Source: Gallintestinimicrobium propionicum (GTDB lineage: Bacteria; Bacillota; Clostridia; Lachnospirales; Lachnospiraceae). From it: a stretch of 64,000 nt of DNA. The stretch lies in the NCBI RefSeq assembly GCF_025567525.1, contig NZ_JAOQJY010000008.1:1-64000 (forward strand), in the 5' to 3' direction. A model generated the notes under the pieces. It was given only the letters and a program-made list of their open reading frames with translations. It was not told where the DNA came from and did no database searches. Positions 50,276-59,095 of this stretch are shown piece by piece. Both the position numbers and the translations under genes were made by a program. How positions within the stretch are numbered: the first letter of the stretch is position 1; each line of letters opens with the position of its first letter.

Positions 50276-51715
50276 ATGAACTATTCTATTATTTTTTATA
50301 TTATCGGCTGGATTTTAAATCTGGAAGCGGCCTTTATGCTTCCCTCCTGTCTGGTAGCCCTGATCTATCAGGAAAACAGTGGTTGGTCACTCGTTGCTGC
50401 TGTCCTGTTATGCCTGCTGATCGGTCTTCCTTTGGTTATAAGGAAGCCGAAAAACCGTGTATTCTACCTGCGTGAGGGGTTTGCCACGACTGCACTTTGC
50501 TGGATCGTATTAAGCTGTGTCGGTGCACTTCCCTTTGTACTTTCCGGTTATATTCCCAATCCGGTCGATGCGCTGTTTGAAACCGTTTCCGGCTTTACAA
50601 CAACCGGTGCAAGCATTCTGACAGACGTGGAAGCGCTTCCTCACTGTCTGCTGTTCTGGCGCAGCTTTACGCACTGGATCGGCGGTATGGGTGTTCTGGT
50701 CTTTTTGCTGACTCTGATTCCCCTCACAGGCGGCAGCCATATGAACCTGATGAAGGCAGAAAGCCCGGGTCCCTCCGTTACCCGTCTGGTTCCGAAGGTA
50801 AAATCCACTGCAAAAATTTTGTACATGATTTACATTGTCCTGACAATTATTGAGATTTTCCTCCTGCTGTTTGGCGGCATGCCGCTGTTTGATTCCATCA
50901 CGCTCTCCCTCGGCACGGCGGGCACCGGCGGCTTCGGCATCAAAAACGACAGCATTGCAGGCTATTCCACCTATTGTCAGGTCATTATCACGATCTTTAT
51001 GATCCTGTTCGGCATCAACTTTAACGCCTACTTTCTGATCCTGATCCGTAAATTCAGACAGGCATGGGAAAGTGAAGAAGTTCGTGCCTATCTGTTGATT
51101 ATCGCTGCAGCAACGCTCGCGATCACCTTCAATGTACGCGGATATTTCAGCAGCTTTGCACAGGCATTCCAGCAGACGATTTTCCAGGTTGCTTCCATCA
51201 TTACAACAACCGGCTATGCCACAACAAACTTTGACCTGTGGCCGGAGTTTTCCCGCACCATCCTCGTCCTGCTGATGTTTGTCGGTGCCTGTGCCGGAAG
51301 TACCGGCGGCGGCATTAAGGTTTCCCGCATCCTGATCCTACTGAAAACGGTAAAAAAAGAACTGATCCAGCTGCTGCATCCCAGGAGTGTACGCCGCATC
51401 CAGATTGACGGCAAGGCGATCGAGCACGAGGTTGTCCGCTCCACAAATGTTTACATGGGCGTCTACATTTTTATTTTTGCCTTTTCCATGCTGCTGATCG
51501 CGCTGAATAACTTCGATCTTATCACCAACTTTTCTGCAGTTGCTGCGACACTCAACAACATCGGTCCCGGTCTTTCCCTGGTGGGTCCGATCGGAAACTT
51601 TTCCATGTTTTCCGACTTTTCCAAGCTTGTCCTGATCTTCGACATGCTTGCCGGACGCCTGGAGCTGTTCCCGCTGCTGCTGTTATTCGTACCGAATACC
51701 TGGAAACGATTTTAA
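50276..51715 (+). CDS. trkH: Trk potassium transporter membrane subunit TrkH
   Basis: Potassium uptake channel subunit of 479 residues with four pore-loop repeats. The selectivity segments are SGFTTTGASI, LGTAGTGGFGI, ITTTGYATTN and ATLNNIGPGL; the gate-region glycine run is AGSTGGGIKVSRI. It forms an operon with trkA. A perfect terminator follows. A second, distinct potassium system (ktrB-ktrA) lies 4.4 kb further on. Confidence 0.96.
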   Translation: MNYSIIFYIIGWILNLEAAFMLPSCLVALIYQENSGWSLVAAVLLCLLIGLPLVIRKPKNRVFYLREGFATTALCWIVLSCVGALPFVLSGYIPNPVDALFETVSGFTTTGASILTDVEALPHCLLFWRSFTHWIGGMGVLVFLLTLIPLTGGSHMNLMKAESPGPSVTRLVPKVKSTAKILYMIYIVLTIIEIFLLLFGGMPLFDSITLSLGTAGTGGFGIKNDSIAGYSTYCQVIITIFMILFGINFNAYFLILIRKFRQAWESEEVRAYLLIIAAATLAITFNVRGYFSSFAQAFQQTIFQVASIITTTGYATTNFDLWPEFSRTILVLLMFVGACAGSTGGGIKVSRILILLKTVKKELIQLLHPRSVRRIQIDGKAIEHEVVRSTNVYMGVYIFIFAFSMLLIALNNFDLITNFSAVAATLNNIGPGLSLVGPIGNFSMFSDFSKLVLIFDMLAGRLELFPLLLLFVPNTWKRF

Positions 51716-51786
51716 ACCGCTTCCAGGCGAAATAAAATCAGATTATTCTGCGCACTCACAGCGAGTTTGCATTGCCGCGACGCAGA

Positions 51787-51823
51787 CAAAAAAAGAACCA
51801 GGCTGCAGCCTGGTTCTTTTTTG
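51787..51823. terminator. Bidirectional terminator between trkH and the ABC exporter
   Basis: A perfect palindrome AAGAACCAGGC-TGCA-GCCTGGTTCTT is flanked by A-run and T-run, so it can end both convergent transcripts. Confidence 0.92.
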
Positions 51824-51835
51824 TTTTAAAATCTT

Positions 51836-53713
51836 TTACGCCAGCTGTTTCTTGCCGGTATAAAGCTCGTAATATCTTCCCTTTTGTTCCAGCAGTTGAT
51901 CGTGATCGCCGCGCTCGATGATTTCGCCGTTTTCCAATACCATGATCGCATTCGCGTTTCGAACAGTGGAAAGCCTGTGGGCGATGACAAGGGTTGTCCG
52001 TTCTGCCATCAGGCGATCCATACCATGCTCAATATGTCGCTCGGTTCTCGTATCGACAGAGGATGTTGCCTCATCCAGGATCAGGACAGGCGCCTTGGAA
52101 ATTGCCGCACGGGCAATGTTTAACAGCTGTCTCTGTCCCTGGCTTAAGTTTGCGCCATCTCCCTCGATCATCGTATCATATCCGTTTTCCAGACGCATGA
52201 TAAAGGAATGTGCGCTGGCCATTTTTGCCGCCTGCTCGACCTCTGCATCGGTCGCATCCAGCCTGCCATAGCGGATATTTTCCCGGATCGTTCCGGTAAA
52301 CAGGTGCGTATCCTGCAGCACCATTGCGATATTACTGCGCAGGTTTTCTCGTCCAACCTTGCGGATATCCACGCCATCCATCAGGATTTCTCCGCTGTCG
52401 ATCTCGTAAAACCGGTTGATCAGGTTCGTGATCGTCGTCTTGCCCGCGCCGGTACTGCCGACAAACGCGATCTTCTGTCCCGGTTTCGCATACAGGGAAA
52501 TATGCTTCAAAATCGTATGACCAGGCACATAGCCAAACGTCACATCCTTTAACTCCACATGTCCTTTGCAGGGATTTAAAACAACCGCATCCGCTGCGTC
52601 TGCAGTTTCCGGCGCTTCATCCATCACCTGGAACACACGCTCTGCACCCGCAAGAGCGGAAAAGATTGTATTCATCTGCATGGACAGCTCATTGATCGGT
52701 CTGGAGAACTGTCTGGAATAGTTGACAAATACAGTCAGACCGCCAATATCAAAGCCCTGCAGCACGCATAATATACCACCGATCATCGCAGTCAGGGAAT
52801 AGCTGACCTGGCTTAAGTTGCCCATGACCGGTCCCATGATTCCTCCAAAAAACTGAGCGAAAATCTGTTTTCCGCGAAGATCGTCGTTTAAGTATTCAAA
52901 CTCTTCCTCCGCAACGTTTTCATGGCAGAACACCTTTACAACCTTCTGTCCCGTCATCGTTTCTTCGATATAACCGTTTAAAGTACCGATCGCTGCCTGC
53001 TGCGCCTGATAAAATTTCCGGCTCTTTCCTGCCACTGCTCCGCCTACTTTCATCATGAGCGGAACCATCACAACCGTCACAATTGTCAGCCACACGTTCG
53101 TGTAGAGCATCAGTCCGAGGGTTCCGACTACAGTGATCACGCTGGAAATGATCTGCAGCACGGTGTTGTTCAACATATCTCCGACCGCATCCAGGTCGTT
53201 CGTATAACGGCTCATCAGGTCGCCGTGGTTGTTCGTATCATAAAACCGAACCGGCAAATGCTGCATTTTCACAAATAAATCGTTTCGGATTTTTTCCAGT
53301 GCACCCTGGGAAACGCCGATCATAATCCGCTGCTGCAGATACTGTGCTGTGACACCGATGATATAAATTCCTGCCATGGTCAGAAGCGAATGCAGAAGCT
53401 TCTGCGCACTGCTGCCCTCCCCGGTCAATCCGTTGATGATCGGACGCAGCATATAGGAGCCTGCAAGGTTCGCAATCGTCCCGGCAATGACACAGAAAAA
53501 GACGAAAATCAGCCGTCCCTTATCTTCAGAAAGATATCCCATCAGACGCACAATCGCTTTTTTGGTATTCTGCGGCTTTTTGACTTTCATTTTTCCACCG
53601 CCAGGACCAGGTCTTGGACCTCCCGGGCCTCCGGGACCGCCGAATCCTTCAGGCCTCTTTGCGCTGCTCTTGCTGTATTTGGCAATCAGTCTTTTCTTTC
53701 TCTGCTCGTCCAT
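51836..53713 (-). CDS. ABC exporter subunit, ATPase plus permease (second of pair)
   Basis: A 625-residue half-transporter with six membrane helices and a C-terminal ATPase (Walker A GSTGAGKTT, signature LSQGQ, Walker B VLILDEATSSVD). It has an unusual N-terminal extension of about 45 residues that is rich in Gly, Pro and Lys (GGPGGPGGPRPGPGGG). Its ATG shares one base with the TAA stop of the first subunit, so the two are made together as a heterodimeric exporter of the LmrCD/BmrCD kind. The MarR gene upstream probably regulates them. Substrate unknown, possibly drugs or peptides. Confidence 0.92.
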   Translation of the reverse strand: MDEQRKKRLIAKYSKSSAKRPEGFGGPGGPGGPRPGPGGGKMKVKKPQNTKKAIVRLMGYLSEDKGRLIFVFFCVIAGTIANLAGSYMLRPIINGLTGEGSSAQKLLHSLLTMAGIYIIGVTAQYLQQRIMIGVSQGALEKIRNDLFVKMQHLPVRFYDTNNHGDLMSRYTNDLDAVGDMLNNTVLQIISSVITVVGTLGLMLYTNVWLTIVTVVMVPLMMKVGGAVAGKSRKFYQAQQAAIGTLNGYIEETMTGQKVVKVFCHENVAEEEFEYLNDDLRGKQIFAQFFGGIMGPVMGNLSQVSYSLTAMIGGILCVLQGFDIGGLTVFVNYSRQFSRPINELSMQMNTIFSALAGAERVFQVMDEAPETADAADAVVLNPCKGHVELKDVTFGYVPGHTILKHISLYAKPGQKIAFVGSTGAGKTTITNLINRFYEIDSGEILMDGVDIRKVGRENLRSNIAMVLQDTHLFTGTIRENIRYGRLDATDAEVEQAAKMASAHSFIMRLENGYDTMIEGDGANLSQGQRQLLNIARAAISKAPVLILDEATSSVDTRTERHIEHGMDRLMAERTTLVIAHRLSTVRNANAIMVLENGEIIERGDHDQLLEQKGRYYELYTGKKQLA

Positions 53714-55446
53714 TATGCGATCACCTCCTTTTTCATCTGGGAGTCGTAAATTTCCTGATAGGCTTTACAGGTTTCCAGAAGGGCTTCATGTTTGCCAAGC
53801 CCGACGATTTTTCCCCCGTCCATCACGATGATCTGATCCGCTTCCATCACGGAGCCGATCCGCTGTGCGATAATCAGCTTTGTTGTCTCCTTCAGCGTCG
53901 TGGAAAAAGCTTCCCGAATCCTTGCTTCTGTCGCTGTATCCACCGCACTCGTGGAGTCATCCAGAATCAATATTTTCGGACGTTTTAAAAGTGCCCGCGC
54001 GATACACAGTCTCTGCTTCTGACCGCCGGAAACGTTTACGCCGCCCTGACCAAGCTCCGTATCATATCCATCTGCCAGTTTTTGAATAAAGCCTTCCGCC
54101 TGTGCACTTTCTGCAGCTTCCCGAATCTGGTCTTTGTCAGCATTTTCATCGCCCCACTGCAGATTTTCTTCGATCGTACCGGAAAAGAGTACATTTTTCT
54201 GCAGCACCATACCAACGCCCTCCCGCAGATGATTCAGGGAATAATCCCGAACGTCGATGCCATCCACCAAAACCTTTCCCTCATCCACATCGTACAGACG
54301 CGGAATCATGGACACCAGCGTTGTTTTGCCGCAGCCCGTCGATCCGATGATACCGATCATCTGTCCCGGCTCGATCGTCAGATTGATCTGATCCAGCACT
54401 TTTTCTGCACTGTCTTTGTAATATCGGAAGGAAACATTCTGGAATTCGATCTTTCCGTTTTTTACAACTGCTTCCGGATATGCTGCATGATCGTCTGTCA
54501 GACTCACTTTTGTATCCATCACTTCGTTAATCCTGCGTCCGCTCGCAAATGCCCGGGAGCTCTGCAAAAATACCATAGCCAGCATCATCAGGGACATCAG
54601 CACCTGCACAATATAGGTTGTAAACGCCGTCAGATCACCGACCTGCATCTTTCCGCCCAGGATCTGATTGCCTCCAAGCCATACCACAACCAGCGTTGTC
54701 AGGTTCATAAACAGCATCATCAGCGGCATCTGTGCAACTGCGATCTTAAATGCATTTAAGCTGGATTCCTTTAGCTCTGCGTTCGACTTTTCAAAACGGG
54801 CACTTTCATAATCCTCACGGACGAAGGACTTGATGACCCGCACATTCGTCAGTACCTCCTGAATATTGGAGTTTAGAGCATCCAGCTTTTTCTGCATAAA
54901 CTCAAATCTCGGATATGCAATGCGTAAAAGCAAAAGGATCACTACTGTCATAACCGGCAGAACGATCAGAAATACCGCCGCCAGCTCCCGATCCATCAAA
55001 AACGCCATAATAATCGCGCCGATCAGCATGCCGGGGGCGCGAAGCATCATTCGAAGCGCCATCATGATCAGGTTCTGCACCTGTGTGATATCGTTGGTCA
55101 GACGCGTAACCAGAGAGCCCGTGGAGAACCGGTCGATCTCCGAAAACGAAAAGGTCTGGATTTTTTTGAACGCATCTTTTCGAAGCCCTGTTCCGAAGTT
55201 GATCGCCGCAACCGATGCAAACCATGCTCCTCCAACGCCGCCGGCCATCATGATGAACGCCGTCAGGATCATGATCATTCCCTTCTGAAGGATGTAGCCT
55301 ACATCATGATTGGCTGCCCCGACATTAATGATATCCGCCATAAAAGACGGAAGCAGTACTTCTCCTGCTACCTCCGTCAGCATCAGAAGCGGTCCCAGTA
55401 TAAACGCATACCAGCAGGGCCTGATATATTTTCCGTAACGTTTCAT
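53713..55446 (-). CDS. ABC exporter subunit, ATPase plus permease (first of pair)
   Basis: A 577-residue half-transporter: six membrane helices, Walker A GSTGCGKTT, signature VSGGQKQR, and Walker B ILILDDSTSAVD. The Asp-Ser in place of the catalytic Glu after Walker B (DDSTSAVD) marks this as the degenerate-site partner, as in heterodimeric exporters. The ATG at 55446 is used because it starts MKRYGKYIRPCWYAF and AGGAGGAATAAGG lies before it; the frame continues upstream inside marR but without a start signal. It starts 7 bases after the marR stop. Confidence 0.92.
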   Translation of the reverse strand: MKRYGKYIRPCWYAFILGPLLMLTEVAGEVLLPSFMADIINVGAANHDVGYILQKGMIMILTAFIMMAGGVGGAWFASVAAINFGTGLRKDAFKKIQTFSFSEIDRFSTGSLVTRLTNDITQVQNLIMMALRMMLRAPGMLIGAIIMAFLMDRELAAVFLIVLPVMTVVILLLLRIAYPRFEFMQKKLDALNSNIQEVLTNVRVIKSFVREDYESARFEKSNAELKESSLNAFKIAVAQMPLMMLFMNLTTLVVVWLGGNQILGGKMQVGDLTAFTTYIVQVLMSLMMLAMVFLQSSRAFASGRRINEVMDTKVSLTDDHAAYPEAVVKNGKIEFQNVSFRYYKDSAEKVLDQINLTIEPGQMIGIIGSTGCGKTTLVSMIPRLYDVDEGKVLVDGIDVRDYSLNHLREGVGMVLQKNVLFSGTIEENLQWGDENADKDQIREAAESAQAEGFIQKLADGYDTELGQGGVNVSGGQKQRLCIARALLKRPKILILDDSTSAVDTATEARIREAFSTTLKETTKLIIAQRIGSVMEADQIIVMDGGKIVGLGKHEALLETCKAYQEIYDSQMKKEVIA

Positions 55447-55453
55447 TTGATCC

Positions 55454-55930
55454 TTATTCCTCCTTTTGCTGATCCCGCAGAAGATTTTCATAAATTCGTT
55501 CGAAAAACTGCTGCAGACTCTGCATTTCCTCTTCTGAAAATCCTTCAAACATCGCTTTTTCCGTTTCCCAGAACATCTGCTCACTCCGCTCAATGACACT
55601 GCGTCCCTTTGGCGTGATCGTCACCCGGTGTGTCCTGTTGTCAGACTCTGTGGTTTCCCGTGTAATGTATCCGCCGCTTTCCAGCTTTTTTAAGGAAACT
55701 GCAACCGCTGCCGGAGAAATCTCCAGCTCACGCGCAATTTCAACCTGGGAACAGTTCGGATGATGATTTAAGTGCATCAAAAGCCGGTGCTGACTCTGAT
55801 AGACTCCCGTATGATTCACCTTTTTTTCAATACAACGGCGCAGCTGCCGATCCGTGCGTCGAAACAGAAATGACAGCCTGCCTTCCGGTGTCGGATTCCC
55901 GCAGTGCTTCGCATTTTGTTCTTGTTCCAT
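55454..55930 (-). CDS. MarR family transcriptional regulator
   Basis: A 158-residue winged-helix regulator. The DNA-binding part is CSQVEIARELEISPAAVAVSLKKLESGGYITRE with the wing SDNRTHRVTITPKG. It lies directly before the ABC exporter pair and is expected to repress it. The ATG at 55930 is preferred over a GTG one codon earlier because of its spacing from GAGGG. The promoter has a palindromic operator. Confidence 0.93.
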   Translation of the reverse strand: MEQEQNAKHCGNPTPEGRLSFLFRRTDRQLRRCIEKKVNHTGVYQSQHRLLMHLNHHPNCSQVEIARELEISPAAVAVSLKKLESGGYITRETTESDNRTHRVTITPKGRSVIERSEQMFWETEKAMFEGFSEEEMQSLQQFFERIYENLLRDQQKEE

Positions 55931-55945
55931 CACATTTCCCTCTTG

Positions 55946-56000
55946 TTAACTAGTTAATTGTTTACTTGTTAAGTATATGTATGACTAACTCTGTTGTCAA
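55946..56000 (-). promoter_or_regulatory. marR-ABC operon promoter with palindromic operator
   Basis: On the minus strand TTGACA (55995-56000) and TATACT (55972-55977) have a 17-base spacer. Downstream of the -10 lies the perfect palindrome TTAACTAGTTAA (55946-55957), with repeated TTAACAAG sequences around it, the type of site MarR proteins bind. Autoregulation is inferred. Confidence 0.8.
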
Positions 56001-56118
56001 GAGAATTTTAAAAAACTGATTTCCTTACTGTAACTTTTTTTCGAAATAGATTATAATGATATGCATGACTTCACAGTGTCTTTTTTGATTTTTATATTTT
56101 AACGGAGATTTTTAACCT

Positions 56119-57423
56119 ATGTCTTTGACAACCTTTTTGAAAAAGCTTTCCCCCGGGCGCATCATTGCCCTCGGTTTTCTTTTCTACATCCTGCTTGGCT
56201 CCCTTTTACTGATGCTGCCCTGCAGCCTGCAGCCCGGTATCGCACTGCCCTATCTTGACGCCCTTTACACTGCCACCAGCGCAGTCTGTGTAACCGGCTT
56301 AAACGTCATCGACCCCGGCAGTACCTTTTCACCCTTTGGTCAGTTTGTCCTCGGCTGCCTGATCCAGATCGGAGGACTGGGTGTCGCTTCCATCGGTGTC
56401 GGGATCATGCTCGCAATGGGAAAAAAGATCAATCTGAAAGAACGCCGTGTTATCCGTGATGCAATGAACCTGGATTCCGGCAAAGGCCTGATCCGATTTG
56501 TCAAAGCAATCTTTTGTACGACACTTCTCATTGAGCTTTTGGGCGCGTTTCTTTCGTTTCCTGTCTTTTTCCGGGATTATCCGCTGCCTCGCGCCATAGG
56601 CTTAAGCCTGTTTCATTCGGTTGCTTCCTTTAACAATTCCGGCTTCGACGTGCTCGGAAACGGGACAAGCCTGATTCCGTATCAGAAGGATGTGCTTCTA
56701 AATCTCGTGACCTGTGCTCTGGTAATCGCCGGCGGCATTGGCTTTCCGGTCATTTTTGAGCTGCCCCTGAAACACTTTTCCTGGAAACGCCAGTCAATGC
56801 ACACACGGGTTGTGCTGAGCACGACATTTGCCCTGCTGCTTTTCGGAACACTTTTATTAAAACTCACAGAGAGTATCAGTTGGCTCGGCGCTTTTTTCTA
56901 CAGCGTCTCCGCCCGGACAGCCGGTTTTTCCACTTATAACCTCAGCGATTTCTCTACTGCAGGTCTGCTGGTCGTTTCCGGACTGATGTTTATCGGGGCC
57001 TCTCCCGCGTCCACCGGCGGCGGCATCAAGACCACCACCTTTTTTGTCCTGCTCTCCGGCATCTATTCCGCAGCAACAAACCATTCCGAAAGAGCCTTCC
57101 ACAACGCGATCCCAAAGGACGCGTTCCGCAAGGCCTCCGTCATCAGTATGCTCGCTGTCTTTTTGGTTATGACAGCCTCCTATCTGATGCTGATCTTTGA
57201 TCCGCAGCTTTCCCTGCGGGATGTACTGTTTGAAATGATCAGTGCTTTCAGCACCTCCGGTCTTTCCACCGGCATCACACCACAGTTGAGCGCTCAGAGC
57301 CGGATTCTTTCTATTATTATGATGTACATCGGCAGACTCGGACCCCTGACTGTTGCATCCCTGTGGTACTTTACGATCGGGGAACGCGTCCGCTACCCGG
57401 AAGGGACAATTGCCATCGGGTGA
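56119..57423 (+). CDS. ktrB: Potassium uptake protein KtrB
   Basis: Membrane subunit of the Ktr potassium channel-like transporter, 434 residues, with four pore-loop repeats: SAVCVTGLNV, SVASFNNSGFDV, SARTAGFSTYN and SAFSTSGLSTG, plus the conserved ASPASTGGGIKTTT segment in the third repeat. Shorter than TrkH and lacking its N-terminal extra helices, as in the Ktr family. ktrA follows after 127 bases. Confidence 0.95.
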   Translation: MSLTTFLKKLSPGRIIALGFLFYILLGSLLLMLPCSLQPGIALPYLDALYTATSAVCVTGLNVIDPGSTFSPFGQFVLGCLIQIGGLGVASIGVGIMLAMGKKINLKERRVIRDAMNLDSGKGLIRFVKAIFCTTLLIELLGAFLSFPVFFRDYPLPRAIGLSLFHSVASFNNSGFDVLGNGTSLIPYQKDVLLNLVTCALVIAGGIGFPVIFELPLKHFSWKRQSMHTRVVLSTTFALLLFGTLLLKLTESISWLGAFFYSVSARTAGFSTYNLSDFSTAGLLVVSGLMFIGASPASTGGGIKTTTFFVLLSGIYSAATNHSERAFHNAIPKDAFRKASVISMLAVFLVMTASYLMLIFDPQLSLRDVLFEMISAFSTSGLSTGITPQLSAQSRILSIIMMYIGRLGPLTVASLWYFTIGERVRYPEGTIAIG

Positions 57424-57550
57424 GTGACCGTCCACGGCACGCAGAGACTCTGCCAGCACTGCGCAAGATCACAATTCAGGAATACCGCGCAGATCTTTGC
57501 ATAACTTATTGGAAAAATATGCGAGCGAACCGCTCAGAAATGAGGATATT

Positions 57551-58234
57551 ATGTTTGGAAAAAAGAAAAAAAATGCCATTGCATACGGTATTATCGGACT
57601 TGGGCGCTTCGGGGAAGCGCTGGCGACAGAGCTTGCACGCTCCGGCGCAGAGCTGCTTGTCATGGATCGCGAAGAAGAGCGGGTCCGTGAGATGCGGGAA
57701 CTGACCGAAAATGCACTCGTTGTCAATACCCTGGACAAAAAAACCCTGACAGAAACCGGTATCCAGAACTGCGATATTGCGGTCGTCTGCATCGGCGAGC
57801 ATATGGAATCCTCTATCCTGACGACATTAAATCTCGTCAGCCTCGGTATTCCGACTGTCATTGCCAAAGCCACCAGCCCGGAGCATGGCGAGATTTTAAA
57901 ACGCCTCGGCGCACAGGTCGTTTATCCCGAACGTGATATGGCAATTCGCCTGGCAACCAGGCTTTCCAACTCCCGGGTCCTGGATTTTATCCAGCTGAGT
58001 GAAAAATTGAATATCACCAAGCTGTCCGTCCCGGATGCCCTCGTTCAGAAATCTGTCGTTGAATTGAATCTGCGAGCCCGGTTTGGTCTAAACATCATCG
58101 CCATCGAGCATAACGGTCAGGTGATCGAGCACGTCGATCCAAACTACCGCTTCTGCCCCGGCGACATTTTGATCCTGTCCGGCAGCAAGGAGAGTCTTTC
58201 CCGATTTGACCGCTGGATAGATAAGCAGGAGTAA
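57551..58234 (+). CDS. ktrA: Potassium uptake regulatory protein KtrA
   Basis: A 227-residue single-RCK gating subunit: NAD-binding GIIGLGRFGEAL near the N-terminus and a TrkA-C domain at the end (VELNLRARFGLNIIAIEHNGQV; PGDILILSGS). c-di-AMP binding to the C-domain is known in relatives. The ATG at 57551 is chosen because GAGGATATT stands before it. It pairs with ktrB. A small hairpin (GCGCACT / AGTGCG, about 58258-58275) follows the stop. Confidence 0.95.
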   Translation: MFGKKKKNAIAYGIIGLGRFGEALATELARSGAELLVMDREEERVREMRELTENALVVNTLDKKTLTETGIQNCDIAVVCIGEHMESSILTTLNLVSLGIPTVIAKATSPEHGEILKRLGAQVVYPERDMAIRLATRLSNSRVLDFIQLSEKLNITKLSVPDALVQKSVVELNLRARFGLNIIAIEHNGQVIEHVDPNYRFCPGDILILSGSKESLSRFDRWIDKQE

Positions 58235-58312
58235 CACGTACAGGTTGCATGTAGACAGCGCACTCCGTCAGTGCGGTACACAGCGCGGGACGCAGCCAAC
58301 ACTGGAGGACAT

Positions 58313-58831
58313 CTACTCCCGGTACGCCAACCGGATTTTATCCGCGATCAGCGCGATGAACTCCGAGTTGGTCGGTTTTCCCTTTCCCGTATTAATCGTA
58401 TATCCAAACAGCGCGTCCAACGTCTCCATCCTGCCGCGGTTCCACGCAACCTCGATCGCATGGCGAATGGCGCGCTCGACTCTGCTCGGTGTCGTTTCAT
58501 ACTTTTTCGCAATTTCCGGATACAACGTCTTTGTGATCGAGCCGAGCATATCCATGTCCTTGACTGACATCTGAATTGCTTCGCGCAGATACTGATATCC
58601 ACGGATATGCGCCGGTACGCCGATGTCATGGATCATGTTCGTGACATCCCGTTCCAGGTCCCGTTTGGGCACTTCTTTTGCCTGTACATATTCCAGGGAG
58701 TTTTCTTCGCCTGCCGCTCTGGCGGGAACGGTAATCATAATCTGAAATTCTCTATTATGTTCCATCAAATCGGTCAGAATCTGAACCACGTTTTCTTTTT
58801 CTTTTCCTGCTGTAAGGCTGAGCTGTTCCAT
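58313..58831 (-). CDS. Spo0A-type DNA-binding domain protein without receiver domain
   Basis: A 172-residue protein whose last 115 residues match the Spo0A effector domain closely (VTNMIHDIGVPAHIRGYQYL, SITKTLYPEIAKKYETTPSR, then RVERAIRHAIEVAWNRG, KPTNSEFIALIADKIR). The first 55 residues (MEQLSLTAGKEKENVVQILT, MITVPARAAGEENSLEYVQ) are not a receiver domain: there is no Asp phosphorylation site, and Spo0A is normally about 260 residues. The start at 58831 is set by the family A repeat, which supplies ATGAGGAAAACT before it; no receiver-coding sequence lies upstream. It is probably a Spo0A paralogue that binds 0A-like boxes without phosphorylation control, but this is inference. A standard spo0A may exist elsewhere. 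Confidence 0.85.
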   Translation of the reverse strand: MEQLSLTAGKEKENVVQILTDLMEHNREFQIMITVPARAAGEENSLEYVQAKEVPKRDLERDVTNMIHDIGVPAHIRGYQYLREAIQMSVKDMDMLGSITKTLYPEIAKKYETTPSRVERAIRHAIEVAWNRGRMETLDALFGYTINTGKGKPTNSEFIALIADKIRLAYRE

Positions 58832-58835
58832 AGTT

Positions 58836-58931
58836 TTCCTCATTTCTGCGCACGTTTTTTGCGTAGGTCGAGTTTGTATCAAGTGCGCACAGACACAAAT
58901 CTCGCGATTGAAAAAATTTTTTTTCAATCTT
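58836..58931 (-). repeat. Intergenic repeat family A, copy 4 (leader of the Spo0A-like gene)
   Basis: A 96-base unit, the most diverged of the four (GCGTAGG in place of GCGCATG; TGTATC in place of TGTGTC), but with the same hairpin pattern, orientation, and RBS end right before the start codon. Confidence 0.85.
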
Positions 58932-59018
58932 TTTTCCTTTCGCAATACCGGTTTGCTTCCTCTTTACAGGCATCATTATAGGCTGATTCTGCTGGATCCT
59001 GCAAGAAACTGTCATCGC

Positions 59019-59070
59019 AAAAAAAGAGCCAGAAATTCCTCTTTCCGAGAATTTCTGACTCCTTTTTTTA
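59019..59070 (-). terminator. Terminator after the MFS gene
   Basis: On the minus strand GAGTCAGAAATTC - loop - GAATTTCTGGCTC is followed by a T-run (A-run 59019-59025 on the plus strand). It separates the MFS gene from the Spo0A-like gene. Confidence 0.88.
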
Positions 59071-59095
59071 CAAAAATTGGCGAAAAACCACGATT

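Noticed and set aside
58235..58312. Receiver-domain remnant for the Spo0A-like protein
   Set aside because: This interval is downstream of the protein's C-terminus; neither side of the gene encodes receiver motifs.
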